From: CALVUP01 sp964422195 | Lineage (GTDB): Bacteria; Bacillota_I; Bacilli_A; RF39; UBA660 | NCBI GenBank assembly: GCA_964422195.1 | Contig: CAYRAF010000032.1 | Location: 1 to 13,647, forward strand | Direction: 5' to 3' | DNA: 13,647 nt | Part shown: positions 1-8,178 of the stretch, one piece after another | How the letters are laid out: every line of letters begins with the position of its first letter | Numbering within the stretch: the stretch's first letter is position 1 | Program-made: the position numbers and the translations under genes | Notes under the pieces: generated by a model | What the model was told of the DNA's origin: nothing | Databases searched by the model: none | What the model saw: the letters and a program-made list of their open reading frames with translations, nothing else

Positions 1-1
1 A

Positions 2-148
2 ATTGATTTAAATGATAATGAAAAGGAAAGTATAAAACGTTATTCTCAAGGAGAAGCACTATTTGTATGTGGAAGTAGACGTATGAGAATTAATGTTGTT
101 GTAACTCAATCAGAATTAGATTCATTTGGTTCTGGTGGAGGACTATAA
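2..148 (+). CDS. C-terminal end of a VirB4/TraE-like conjugation ATPase (partial)
   Basis: An open frame enters from the left edge and stops at TAA 146-148, giving the last 48 residues of a protein. The segment has a 'GEALF' stretch, then 'CGSRRMRINVV', and ends in a Gly-rich tail. This resembles the end of VirB4/TraC-type T4SS ATPases, where a strand such as 'GEALFxxGxxRxxIxV' follows the last helices of the RecA-like core. No Walker motif lies in the window, so the assignment rests on this short tail and on the neighbouring T4SS genes. VirB4 proteins power assembly of the channel at the inner face of the membrane. The next gene starts 16 bases downstream, so the two are probably co-transcribed. 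Confidence 0.6.
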   Translation: MDLNDNEKESIKRYSQGEALFVCGSRRMRINVVVTQSELDSFGSGGGL

Positions 149-164
149 TAGAAGTGGTGATTTA

Positions 165-1976
165 ATGAAAAAACAAAACGGAAAAAGAATATTGGTAAAA
201 ATTGGAAAAAGTAAGTTTTTTGCTATTTTTTCCGTTTTTGTTATATGTATATCTATTATATTAAGTAATAGTTATACATATAATAGCATTATTTCAAATA
301 AAGTTACTTATTTTGATGAAAATGATGAAGATGATAGTGACGAAACTGAAAGCATAGATAGAGAAGATTATTTAGATAAAGTTAAAGAACTATATCAAAA
401 ATTTTTAGATAATGGCTCTAATATTGATATCAACTTATATTTAGCAACGGTTGTTATTTCAGAGTCCTATGCTGGAATAGATCATAAGGATTTATGGAAA
501 AAAGATATACGTACAATATTTAGATGCATGAATGCTGAATATGATGCTCATACATACACTGTTAATTATGATGAAGAGGGTTTTAGAAAAAATATAAAAG
601 AGCATTGGATTACTAAAAAATCTAAATTTAAGAAATTAACGAAGAAATATACTGATAAGGAATTAGATAAGATTGTAGATTCAATTTATGAACTAAAAGA
701 AGTTTATGAAGATATATATGGTGAAGATGAAAATGTAACAGGATCAAATGCTACAACAGGTGGAACATGTAGTTATCAAGTATATGGAAAAGTATATTCT
801 AATGTAAAAGTTCAATTATTAAAATGTGAAGGAAATGCTAAAGTAAATGAAGAACCATATGATTTTGAAAATGTTTATATTCCAGGAGTTGTATATTTAG
901 AAGTTGGTGAATATACATATGAAGCTAATAAAGCTCAAGCTGTGACAGCTAGAAGCTTTGCTTTAACTAGGCCAAAAGAGATGGGTGGAGCATTTGGAGT
1001 AAAATGGGATAATAATAACATATTAAATTTAAGAAATTGTGTTATGGATCAAGCTTTTTGTAATCCAGATGTTGGTTGTTGGTCAAATTGTCCTGATGGT
1101 CCTCAAACCGGTTGGACACATAATTGTTCTAGGGAGCAAAGTAATACTTATTCTGGATATGATAGTGGTAAAGCTTGGAAAAAAAATAAACTTCCAGCAG
1201 ATGATAAAGCAAGAAGAGCTGCAAAAGAAACATATGGACAAGTTGCAGTTGATTCTAAAGGTAATGTATTATATTTGAATTTTGATGATAGTGATCAAAG
1301 CTCTTGGTCAAGATTAAGTAAAGAAAAAAATTCAAAAGGACAGTATTTAGATTATTTTGAAATACTTAAAAAGCATTATCATAATAAAGGTGTAGAAATT
1401 GCAACCATAACATCAAATTGTACAGGTGGTGAGTCATCTGAGCTTGGACAAACTGCATTGAGTTGGAGACAATATGATCCACAATGGGCTAAAGTTAAAT
1501 TAGGTAGTAGAACAATAAAAGAAGTTGGTTGTATGGTAACATCTACAGCAATACAAATAGCTAGGAGTGGTACTAAAATTAATAGTGAAACGTTTGATCC
1601 TGGTGTATTTGTAGATACCGTTAGAAATAATAATGGATTTACTGGTAATGATTTCAATAATGATGATTCTACATGGGCATCAATCGCTCCAAATTTTAAA
1701 GTTGGTGGAAGAATAGAATTTAGTAATAAAGATAGTATTGATACAAAAATAAAGAAAGTTACTGAACTTATAAATAATGGTTACTATCCAATAGCTAGGA
1801 TTTATAAAAGAGGTACTGCACTTTTACCATCTGGACAGCACTGGGTAGCTATTACTGGTGTTAATAATAATAAAATACAAATGGCGGACCCAGGTTCAGA
1901 TGCTACAGATTTTTGTGGTACATATAATTGTAATAGTTGGCATTTTACTAGGGTGTACTATTACAAAGCTAATTAA
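165..1976 (+). CDS. Membrane-anchored SpoIID-type lytic transglycosylase fused to C39-like cysteine peptidase (T4SS cell-wall enzyme)
   Basis: 603 residues from ATG 165. This start is preferred over an in-frame TTG at 126 inside the VirB4 gene because a GAAGTGGTGA ribosome site sits just upstream and a basic N-terminus leads into one membrane helix (about 16-36). An acidic linker and a helical domain of unknown type (about 60-190) follow. Residues about 225-425 resemble SpoIID/LytB: 'NKAQAVTARSFAL' matches the family's KAQAVAARTYA block, and E246 ('YLEVGEY') aligns with its catalytic Glu. Five cysteines (292, 299, 305, 309, 321) form a Cys-rich insertion, perhaps zinc- or disulfide-bound. Residues about 436-603 are a C39-like papain fold with C456 ('VGCMVTSTAI'), H559 ('GQHWVAITG') and D575 ('ADPGSD'). 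SpoIID enzymes cleave peptidoglycan glycan strands during engulfment. Here, in a T4SS operon, the likely role is opening the wall for the channel. Domain calls are by eye. Confidence 0.75.
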   Translation: MKKQNGKRILVKIGKSKFFAIFSVFVICISIILSNSYTYNSIISNKVTYFDENDEDDSDETESIDREDYLDKVKELYQKFLDNGSNIDINLYLATVVISESYAGIDHKDLWKKDIRTIFRCMNAEYDAHTYTVNYDEEGFRKNIKEHWITKKSKFKKLTKKYTDKELDKIVDSIYELKEVYEDIYGEDENVTGSNATTGGTCSYQVYGKVYSNVKVQLLKCEGNAKVNEEPYDFENVYIPGVVYLEVGEYTYEANKAQAVTARSFALTRPKEMGGAFGVKWDNNNILNLRNCVMDQAFCNPDVGCWSNCPDGPQTGWTHNCSREQSNTYSGYDSGKAWKKNKLPADDKARRAAKETYGQVAVDSKGNVLYLNFDDSDQSSWSRLSKEKNSKGQYLDYFEILKKHYHNKGVEIATITSNCTGGESSELGQTALSWRQYDPQWAKVKLGSRTIKEVGCMVTSTAIQIARSGTKINSETFDPGVFVDTVRNNNGFTGNDFNNDDSTWASIAPNFKVGGRIEFSNKDSIDTKIKKVTELINNGYYPIARIYKRGTALLPSGQHWVAITGVNNNKIQMADPGSDATDFCGTYNCNSWHFTRVYYYKAN

Positions 1977-1989
1977 GAAGGAGATAATT

Positions 1990-2913
1990 ATGAAAAACAA
2001 AAAGAATTTTTGGTTTGTATTATCTATAATTATTATGGCAATTATTATTATTTCAACAATAGTTGTTATTAATGTGTTATCACCAAAGCAAAAAAAACAG
2101 ATTTCATACTTTGCTTTTTTTGATATAGGAGCATTTAAAAATACAAATGATAAGTGGTCAGTCATACCAATTGATGATACACAAGTTTTTTCTAATAAAT
2201 TTGATGTTTTAATAGATAACGAGTATATGGGTAAATATGAATTAAGATATTTTGATAATAAATGGTATTTTTTCGATAATGATATGAATTCTGAGAGCTT
2301 TTCAGGTGATTTGTTTGCATACCATTCAAATCAAAAAGTTTCTGTTGCAAATATAGTAATAAATGAACTAGAATCTAGTGATTTGACCTATGTTAACAAA
2401 GTGTTAGAAAAAGAAGGATATTCATTATCAAGTTTAAACAATTTAACAATATCAGAAAAAATAGAGTTTGATATTGATAGTGATGGAGAAGATGAAGTTA
2501 TATACTCAGTATCTGATGCAGATATTATGAGCAATCAGAAAAATGCTTTTTCTACAGTTTTCTATTTAAAAAATAATAAAGTATATACAATAAAATTAGA
2601 TATATATACTAGTAATAATCAAATATATAGCTTATATAGTATTAACAATCTATTCAAAATAGGAAATAGTAATAAATATTATATGTGTATATACAAATTC
2701 TCAGAGATGAATTCAGAAAATCAAGAAATAAGTATATATAAACTAAATAAATCTAATCATTATGAATTAGCAATTTCTAGTAATGATAAAATTGATAAAT
2801 CAAAAGAAAAAGGTAATAGTATAATTGCATTAGTTATTATATTACCAATTCTAATAATAGGAGCTATAGTAATAATTATTTATTATAATATAAGTAAAAA
2901 TAATATTGATTAG
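1990..2913 (+). CDS. Bitopic membrane protein of unknown function in the T4SS operon
   Basis: 307 residues from ATG 1990, with an AAGAAGGAGATAATT ribosome site overlapping the upstream stop. I do not recognise the family. It has a Lys-rich N-terminus, a membrane helix at about 7-28, a roughly 240-residue polar domain rich in Asn, Ser and Tyr, and a second helix at about 277-300 followed by a short tail. The polar domain is therefore probably extracellular with both ends in the cytoplasm. 'DIDSDGEDE' at 161-169 is a DxDxDG calcium-loop-like motif of the kind found in FG-GAP/VCBS-type repeats, but only one copy is visible. Its place between two wall-hydrolase genes suggests a structural or regulatory partner of the secretion channel; that is inference. 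It could also be an immunity or surface-exclusion factor. Confidence 0.7.
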   Translation: MKNKKNFWFVLSIIIMAIIIISTIVVINVLSPKQKKQISYFAFFDIGAFKNTNDKWSVIPIDDTQVFSNKFDVLIDNEYMGKYELRYFDNKWYFFDNDMNSESFSGDLFAYHSNQKVSVANIVINELESSDLTYVNKVLEKEGYSLSSLNNLTISEKIEFDIDSDGEDEVIYSVSDADIMSNQKNAFSTVFYLKNNKVYTIKLDIYTSNNQIYSLYSINNLFKIGNSNKYYMCIYKFSEMNSENQEISIYKLNKSNHYELAISSNDKIDKSKEKGNSIIALVIILPILIIGAIVIIIYYNISKNNID

Positions 2914-2929
2914 TAAGAAGGTGATTCTT

Positions 2930-5323
2930 GTGCAAGATGAAAATAATAAAAAATATAAAGCAAAAGCTGCTGATGGTACTAATAAAAAAAGAACAAATGG
3001 TGTTCCAAATAATAATAATCGTTTAAAGAATAATAAAACAAAAAAAAACAAAGATAAAAACAACGCTAATAGTACTAAAACAGGAAATAATGATAATAAA
3101 GAAAAAAAACAGCAATTAAACAACGGTGATGCACAGGATAAAGCAAAGGAAAAGGCTACAAAAGCTGCACTTTCTACTGTGTTACCTCCTGGAGTATCTA
3201 ATGTAGCAGCAAAGGCATTAAATAATCCTAAAGTACAAGAAAAACTTCAAAAAATGAAATTAATCCAAGAAAAACAAAGAATTAATCAAGCTCAAGAGAG
3301 ATTAAATAAAATGAGAGGATTAATGGGAAAAGATAATGAAGAAACTGCTGATAGTGGGGAGGAAAATGAAGAAACAGCATCTTCACCTATTGAAACCATA
3401 AAGAATGCAAATCAAAAATTAGATAATATAACAGGAAAGATTGGATTAAAATTAACTTTTAAACAAAAAATAGCCATAGGTGGAGGTGTTTGTTTAATTG
3501 CAACTTTATTTATGGTAATCATGATGCTGTTTGTAGATAATAGTAATAAAGCAGAAGCAGCACAGATGCAAGCTGATAAAGAATACATGGATATAGCTAA
3601 TATGACAGCAAATACAGTTAATAATGAAACTCAGGAAGCTGTTGTTACCTCGCTAGATAACTTTTTATTTATTGGTGATTCAAGATATGATGATGATATG
3701 GCAAATAGATTAAAAACCTTAGGTAATAATATTACAGTAGCTGCTGTATCATGTTCATCACCAAAAGAATGGCTAAATGTTGCTAAAAACGGTAGTGGTA
3801 CTATTACTACGGGATGTAAAAATTCAAAAAAAATAACATTACCTAAATCTGTATCAGGAATATCGATCATGTTAGGTGTTAATAATTTATCACAAGTTGA
3901 TGAAATGAAAACAGTTATTGATAATTTACACAATAGATATCCAACTGCCCCAATATTTATTAATAATGTATATCACGTTGGTAGTGGATATACAAATGCT
4001 AGCTCTATGAATCAAAGAATAAATGATTATAATAAAAAAATGAAAAAATTTGCAAATGATAGTTGGTTGTTTTATATAAAAATACATAATGGGTTGTATG
4101 ATAAGAATAATTATTTAGACTCTAAATATACTACTGACAATCTTCATATGAATAATGATGGTAATGAAATATTAAAAGAAAATATAAAACAAGCAATATT
4201 AAGTGCTAAGAAAAGTAGTATTACTGGAGTATCAGATGATGATTTTATATTTTACTTTCAAAACGGTGGTCAGCCATGGAGTAATAAAGATTTTTGTGGA
4301 GAGTCAAGTATTGCCAATGCTGGTTGTGGAGGAACAACATATGCAATGTTAGTTGCTAATTTGTCTAATGAAAAAAGTTTTACACCACTAGATGCTAGTA
4401 AAGAGGGAAAAGGTTCTGGTCATTGCGGAAGTGGTGGAAGTGATAACGGATTATTTACTGAAACTTTAGTAAATAAACATGAAGGTTTTTCTGCAAAAGT
4501 TAAACCATCTGATACAAAAGAAGATGCAAAAGCTATGTTAGACGTATTAAAAAATGGTGGAATGATTGCAGCTAATGTACAAGGACCAAATTCTCCATTT
4601 ACTAAAAAAGGACATTGGATAGTAATAAGAGGTATAGATCCAAATAATAGCGAAAAAGTAAAAATAGCTCAACCAAATAAAAAAAGAGAGTATCAGAATA
4701 ATGAAAGTTATAGCATCTATGATTTTATTAGTAAAAGTTATTTGGTTCGTTATGGTGTTAAACATGATTGGATAGCAGTATATGGACCAAATTCTGAAGC
4801 AATAAAGAATGGGTATGCAACTAAAACAAATACTACTGGTGAAAAAGGAATAGCTACAGGATATTTAGGACATCCAGTTAAAGGTGTAACTAAATGTTAT
4901 AGTAGCGATTATCCTAATTATAGTAGTGGTAGATTCCATGGAGGAGTTGATATTAATAGTGGAGAAAATAATGGTACTCCTACTACTGGCATGACAGTTG
5001 TTGCCGCAGATGGTGGTACTGTATCAATAAAAAGAGAACTAAACTATTCATATGGTAATTATGTTGAAATAGATCATGGAAATGGGTATTATACACTTTA
5101 TGCTCATATGAAAGCAGGTTCAATAGTTGTTAATAAAGGGGATCCTGTTGCTAAGGGGCAAAAAATCGGTATAGTTGGGGCAACTGGTAAAGCAGAAGGA
5201 CCACATTTACATTTTGAATTAAGAAAAACTTCTCATTCACAAAGTAATAATCTTAATCCATGTGAATATGTTGGTAAGAATATACCATATGCTAAAACAA
5301 ACGTAACTCGTTCAGAAAAGTAA
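2930..5323 (+). CDS. Triple-hydrolase T4SS wall protein: SGNH esterase, C39-like peptidase and M23 endopeptidase
   Basis: 797 residues from GTG 2930, chosen because AAGAAGGTG lies 7 bases upstream; an upstream in-frame TTG at 2906 lies inside the previous gene. Residues 1-180 are cytoplasmic, very rich in Lys and Asn, with a helical stretch (about 80-135). A membrane helix follows at about 181-203. Three catalytic modules lie outside the cell. First, an SGNH/GDSL hydrolase (about 243-425) with S251 in 'GDSR', G316-x-N318, and D403/H406 in 'DNLH'. Second, a C39-like cysteine peptidase (about 440-640) with C466 ('AGCGGTTYAM') and H562 ('GHWIVIRGI'), where the usual Asp is replaced by 'AQPN'. 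Third, an M23/LytM endopeptidase (about 655-785) with all zinc ligands: H670xxxD674, H726 and H759xH761. It plausibly removes acyl groups and cuts peptide crosslinks to make room for the conjugation channel. PrgK of pCF10 is a functional parallel with different domains. Confidence 0.82.
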   Translation: MQDENNKKYKAKAADGTNKKRTNGVPNNNNRLKNNKTKKNKDKNNANSTKTGNNDNKEKKQQLNNGDAQDKAKEKATKAALSTVLPPGVSNVAAKALNNPKVQEKLQKMKLIQEKQRINQAQERLNKMRGLMGKDNEETADSGEENEETASSPIETIKNANQKLDNITGKIGLKLTFKQKIAIGGGVCLIATLFMVIMMLFVDNSNKAEAAQMQADKEYMDIANMTANTVNNETQEAVVTSLDNFLFIGDSRYDDDMANRLKTLGNNITVAAVSCSSPKEWLNVAKNGSGTITTGCKNSKKITLPKSVSGISIMLGVNNLSQVDEMKTVIDNLHNRYPTAPIFINNVYHVGSGYTNASSMNQRINDYNKKMKKFANDSWLFYIKIHNGLYDKNNYLDSKYTTDNLHMNNDGNEILKENIKQAILSAKKSSITGVSDDDFIFYFQNGGQPWSNKDFCGESSIANAGCGGTTYAMLVANLSNEKSFTPLDASKEGKGSGHCGSGGSDNGLFTETLVNKHEGFSAKVKPSDTKEDAKAMLDVLKNGGMIAANVQGPNSPFTKKGHWIVIRGIDPNNSEKVKIAQPNKKREYQNNESYSIYDFISKSYLVRYGVKHDWIAVYGPNSEAIKNGYATKTNTTGEKGIATGYLGHPVKGVTKCYSSDYPNYSSGRFHGGVDINSGENNGTPTTGMTVVAADGGTVSIKRELNYSYGNYVEIDHGNGYYTLYAHMKAGSIVVNKGDPVAKGQKIGIVGATGKAEGPHLHFELRKTSHSQSNNLNPCEYVGKNIPYAKTNVTRSEK

Positions 5324-5392
5324 AAATAATAATAAAAAAATATTGTCTAATTATAAAAAAAATATTAAAATATATAAGACGGAGGAAATACT

Positions 5393-8173
5393 ATGAAATT
5401 AAAATTTAGAGCGGAAGCTAAAGATTGGTTAATATTTATTATTTTTTGTATATTCTTATTATATGTAGTTGCTCTTGCTGTAATTAATTTATCATCTATG
5501 GCATCAACAGGTTACTTATATGGAATTAATCCTCTACCTGCATTTTCACCAAAATATATTACAGCTACAATAGTATTTTACTTAATAGCACTAGGTGGTT
5601 TATTTGCTAGTGTAAGTTCTTACTTTTTTGAAATAGAAGACGGAGTAGGATTTTCTAAAGAAAGAAAAGATAAAGGTTATTCTAGATGGGCAAAAGATAA
5701 GGAAATAAAGAGTGAATTAAAAGTAGTAGAAGCTGCTTCAGAAACTTCTGATGTAGCAGGTATTCCTCTTATTTGTAATGGTAAAGAATTATGGGTAGAT
5801 GATGGTGAATATCATACTTTAGTAATTGGTTCTACAGGTGCTGGTAAAACACAAAGTACAATTTTACCAACTGTAAAAGTACTTGCTAAAAAGGGTGAAT
5901 CAATGGTTATAACAGACCCTAAAGGTGAGATTTATGAAAAAGCAGGTAAGGAATTACAAAGTAGAGGATATAATATAATATTACTTAACTTTAGAGATCC
6001 ACAAAAAGGTAATGCTTGGAATCCATTAAATTTACCATACAAATTATATAAACAAGGTAACCAAGATAAAGCTATAGAGCTTCTTGATGATTTGGCTTTA
6101 AATATTTTGTATGATGAATCAAATAAAAATGCCGATCCTTTTTGGGAAAAAACTTCAGCAGATTATTTTTCAGGACTTGCTCTTGGTATGTTTGAAGATG
6201 CTAACGAAAATCAAATAAACATAAATAGTATTAGTTTAACTACTACAGTAGGAGAAGAAAAATTTGGTGGTTCAAAATATGTAAACGAGTATTTTCAAGG
6301 AAAAGATCCTAATGGAGCTGCATATATAAATGCATCAAGTACAATTCTTTCACCAAATGAAACAAGAGGATCCATTATTTCTGTATTTAAACAAAAAATC
6401 AAATTATTCGCATCTCGTGAAAATTTATCTGAGATGTTATCATATAGTGATTTTACTTTAGAAGAAATTGGGGAAAAGAAAACTGCAGTTTTCATTATTA
6501 TTCAAGATGAAAAGAAAACTCTACATCCACTTGCTACTATATTTATTAAACAGTGTTATGAAACATTAATTGATGTTGCTCAAAAACATGGTGGAAAACT
6601 TCCTGTTAGAACAAACTTCTTACTTGATGAGTTTCCTAATATGCCACCTTTGAAAGATGTCACAACAATGATTACCGCAGCGCGTTCAAGACAAATAAGA
6701 TTTACAATAATAATCCAAAACTTTGCACAATTAAATCAAGTTTATGGAAAAGAAATCGCTGAAACTATCAAGGGTAACTGCGGTAATATAATTTACTTAA
6801 TTTCTACCGAACTTGCTGCCTTGGAAGAAATCAGTAAACTTTGTGGTGAAGTTAAGAGTAAAAAAGATGATAAAACTGCATCTACGCCACTAGTTACAGT
6901 AAGTGATTTACAACGTATGAAACAATTTGATCAAATAGTTCTTAGATTGCGTTGTCAACCATATAAAACACACTTTACCCCAGATTTCAAAATTGATTGG
7001 GGAAAAAGTTTTGAAAAAATGGATTATCCAACAAGAGAGAAAAGATCTGTAGAAGTTTTTGATATTCGTGACTTTGTTAAAGAAAGAAAGAAACAAAAAT
7101 TATTTGAAATGATGAATTCTAATGATTCAAAACCAGGTGAATTACCAGAATCTACTGGCTCATCACCATTTGATAGATCATTAGGTGAAAATCCATTTAA
7201 TAGACCTGGATTACCTAATATGAATAATAATCAGACTGAGAAATCAAATTCTGATTTTGATGTAGATGCTTTAGTTAGAAAAATAGATGCTAAAATCGCA
7301 GCTCTAGAGGAAGAAGAAAAGAAAGAAAAAGCTAAAGAAACAAATAAAAAACAAGTAGAAAATAATGATAGACCAACATTATTAAATTCAACATTTAATA
7401 ATGCAAAACCTAAAGAAGAAATAAAAGAAGAAGTTAAAATGGATAAAGTATCTAATGAAGTAAAAGAATCTCAACTAGAAAGGCCTACAATATTAAATTC
7501 TACGTTAAATAAATATAAGGAAAATATTAAACCTATAGAACCTAATATTAATACAGAAGAAGAAAAAGATATAGTTGTAGATCCTGTTGTCAATGATAAT
7601 CAAGATAATAAAGTTACAGATATTGATGAATTGATTAGAAAAGTAGATTCAAAAATAGAAGAGGGAGAGAAAGTAGTAAAACCATCTTCTATATATGAAG
7701 GTACTTTAGATCCAACTGATATTAGAATTGACTATTCTGATGAAGAAGAACAAACTGTTAATAAAGTTGAACAACCAACAGTTGAAGAAAAAAATATTAT
7801 TCCAAGTTCAACAAATAATAATAGTTTATTAGAAGAAGTTGAAAATCTATTAAATAATAGAAAACAACCAGTAAAAACTGATGATAATATTATTGAACCA
7901 AAAGTATTTGAAGCTATTGATGATGATAAGTCTAATACATATAATTTAGATAATAGTATAAAAACTGATAATATTCAATATAGGCAAGTTGATAATAAGA
8001 AACAAACAACTATAGAACCTATTATAGAAAAATCTACTCAAGAAGAAGTAGTTAATACTCCTAAAGATAATAATGTAGTTATTAATAATGATATAATTAT
8101 AGAAAAGGATTCAACGGAGAATGATGATAATTTCTTTGATGATTTCTTTGATGACGATGATGATTGGAGTTAG
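5393..8173 (+). CDS. virD4: VirD4/TraG-type coupling ATPase (T4CP) with long acidic tail
   Basis: 926 residues from ATG 5393 behind GGAGG (5381-5385). Two membrane helices (about 12-35 and 54-78) anchor it. Walker A is 'GSTGAGKT' (146-153) and Walker B is 'FLLDEFPNMPPL' with D412/E413, both as in the TraG/VirD4 family. Coupling proteins bring relaxase-bound DNA or protein substrates to the T4SS channel and pump them through using ATP. The ATPase core ends near residue 570. The remaining 350 residues are Asn-, Lys- and Glu-rich, probably disordered, with paired motifs: 'DVDALVRKIDAKI' (623) and 'DIDELIRKVDSKI' (743), 'RPTLLNST' (660) and 'RPTILNST' (697). The tail ends in a Phe/Asp-rich tip, 'FFDDFFDDDDDWS'. 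The 69 bases upstream hold no clear promoter or hairpin. The family call is firm; the tail's role is unknown. Confidence 0.92.
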   Translation: MKLKFRAEAKDWLIFIIFCIFLLYVVALAVINLSSMASTGYLYGINPLPAFSPKYITATIVFYLIALGGLFASVSSYFFEIEDGVGFSKERKDKGYSRWAKDKEIKSELKVVEAASETSDVAGIPLICNGKELWVDDGEYHTLVIGSTGAGKTQSTILPTVKVLAKKGESMVITDPKGEIYEKAGKELQSRGYNIILLNFRDPQKGNAWNPLNLPYKLYKQGNQDKAIELLDDLALNILYDESNKNADPFWEKTSADYFSGLALGMFEDANENQININSISLTTTVGEEKFGGSKYVNEYFQGKDPNGAAYINASSTILSPNETRGSIISVFKQKIKLFASRENLSEMLSYSDFTLEEIGEKKTAVFIIIQDEKKTLHPLATIFIKQCYETLIDVAQKHGGKLPVRTNFLLDEFPNMPPLKDVTTMITAARSRQIRFTIIIQNFAQLNQVYGKEIAETIKGNCGNIIYLISTELAALEEISKLCGEVKSKKDDKTASTPLVTVSDLQRMKQFDQIVLRLRCQPYKTHFTPDFKIDWGKSFEKMDYPTREKRSVEVFDIRDFVKERKKQKLFEMMNSNDSKPGELPESTGSSPFDRSLGENPFNRPGLPNMNNNQTEKSNSDFDVDALVRKIDAKIAALEEEEKKEKAKETNKKQVENNDRPTLLNSTFNNAKPKEEIKEEVKMDKVSNEVKESQLERPTILNSTLNKYKENIKPIEPNINTEEEKDIVVDPVVNDNQDNKVTDIDELIRKVDSKIEEGEKVVKPSSIYEGTLDPTDIRIDYSDEEEQTVNKVEQPTVEEKNIIPSSTNNNSLLEEVENLLNNRKQPVKTDDNIIEPKVFEAIDDDKSNTYNLDNSIKTDNIQYRQVDNKKQTTIEPIIEKSTQEEVVNTPKDNNVVINNDIIIEKDSTENDDNFFDDFFDDDDDWS
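7259..7726 (+). repeat. Degenerate protein-level repeats in the T4CP tail
   Basis: Within the coupling-protein gene, two short motifs each occur twice: DxDxLxRKxDxKI (from bases 7259 and 7619) and RPTxLNST (from 7370 and 7481). The copies are conserved at protein level more than at DNA level, which suggests selection for binding motifs and not recent DNA duplication. Confidence 0.6.
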
Positions 8174-8178
8174 TAGTA

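Noticed and set aside
126..164. Upstream TTG start for the SpoIID-C39 gene
   Set aside because: It would lie inside the VirB4-like gene and lacks a ribosome site; ATG 165 has GAAGTGGTGA before it and gives a normal basic-then-hydrophobic N-terminus. The same reasoning removes early starts at 1858, 2906 and 8164.
436..520. Possible lysozyme/SLT-like domain around E100 ('VVISESYAG') in the SpoIID-C39 protein
   Set aside because: The ES pair after a hydrophobic helix recalls SLT enzymes, but the downstream SLT motifs are absent; left as an unknown helical domain.
1039..1278. Second forward frame inside the SpoIID-C39 gene
   Set aside because: It overlaps a gene with clear domain motifs in another frame and has no ribosome site or recognisable motif of its own.
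1379..1657. Antisense frames inside the conjugation genes (also near 2851-3123, 3631-3933, 6295-6495)
   Set aside because: They are mirror readings of AT-rich coding sequence, hydrophobic or low complexity, without ribosome sites or gaps to occupy.
1473..1976. C39 domain as a bacteriocin-exporter peptidase
   Set aside because: No ABC-transporter domains and no double-glycine precursor peptide nearby; the wall-enzyme context fits better.
5324..5392. Promoter or terminator before the coupling-protein gene
   Set aside because: TTGTCT at 5343 has no -10 at 16-18 bases, and the A-rich sequence gives no stable hairpin.
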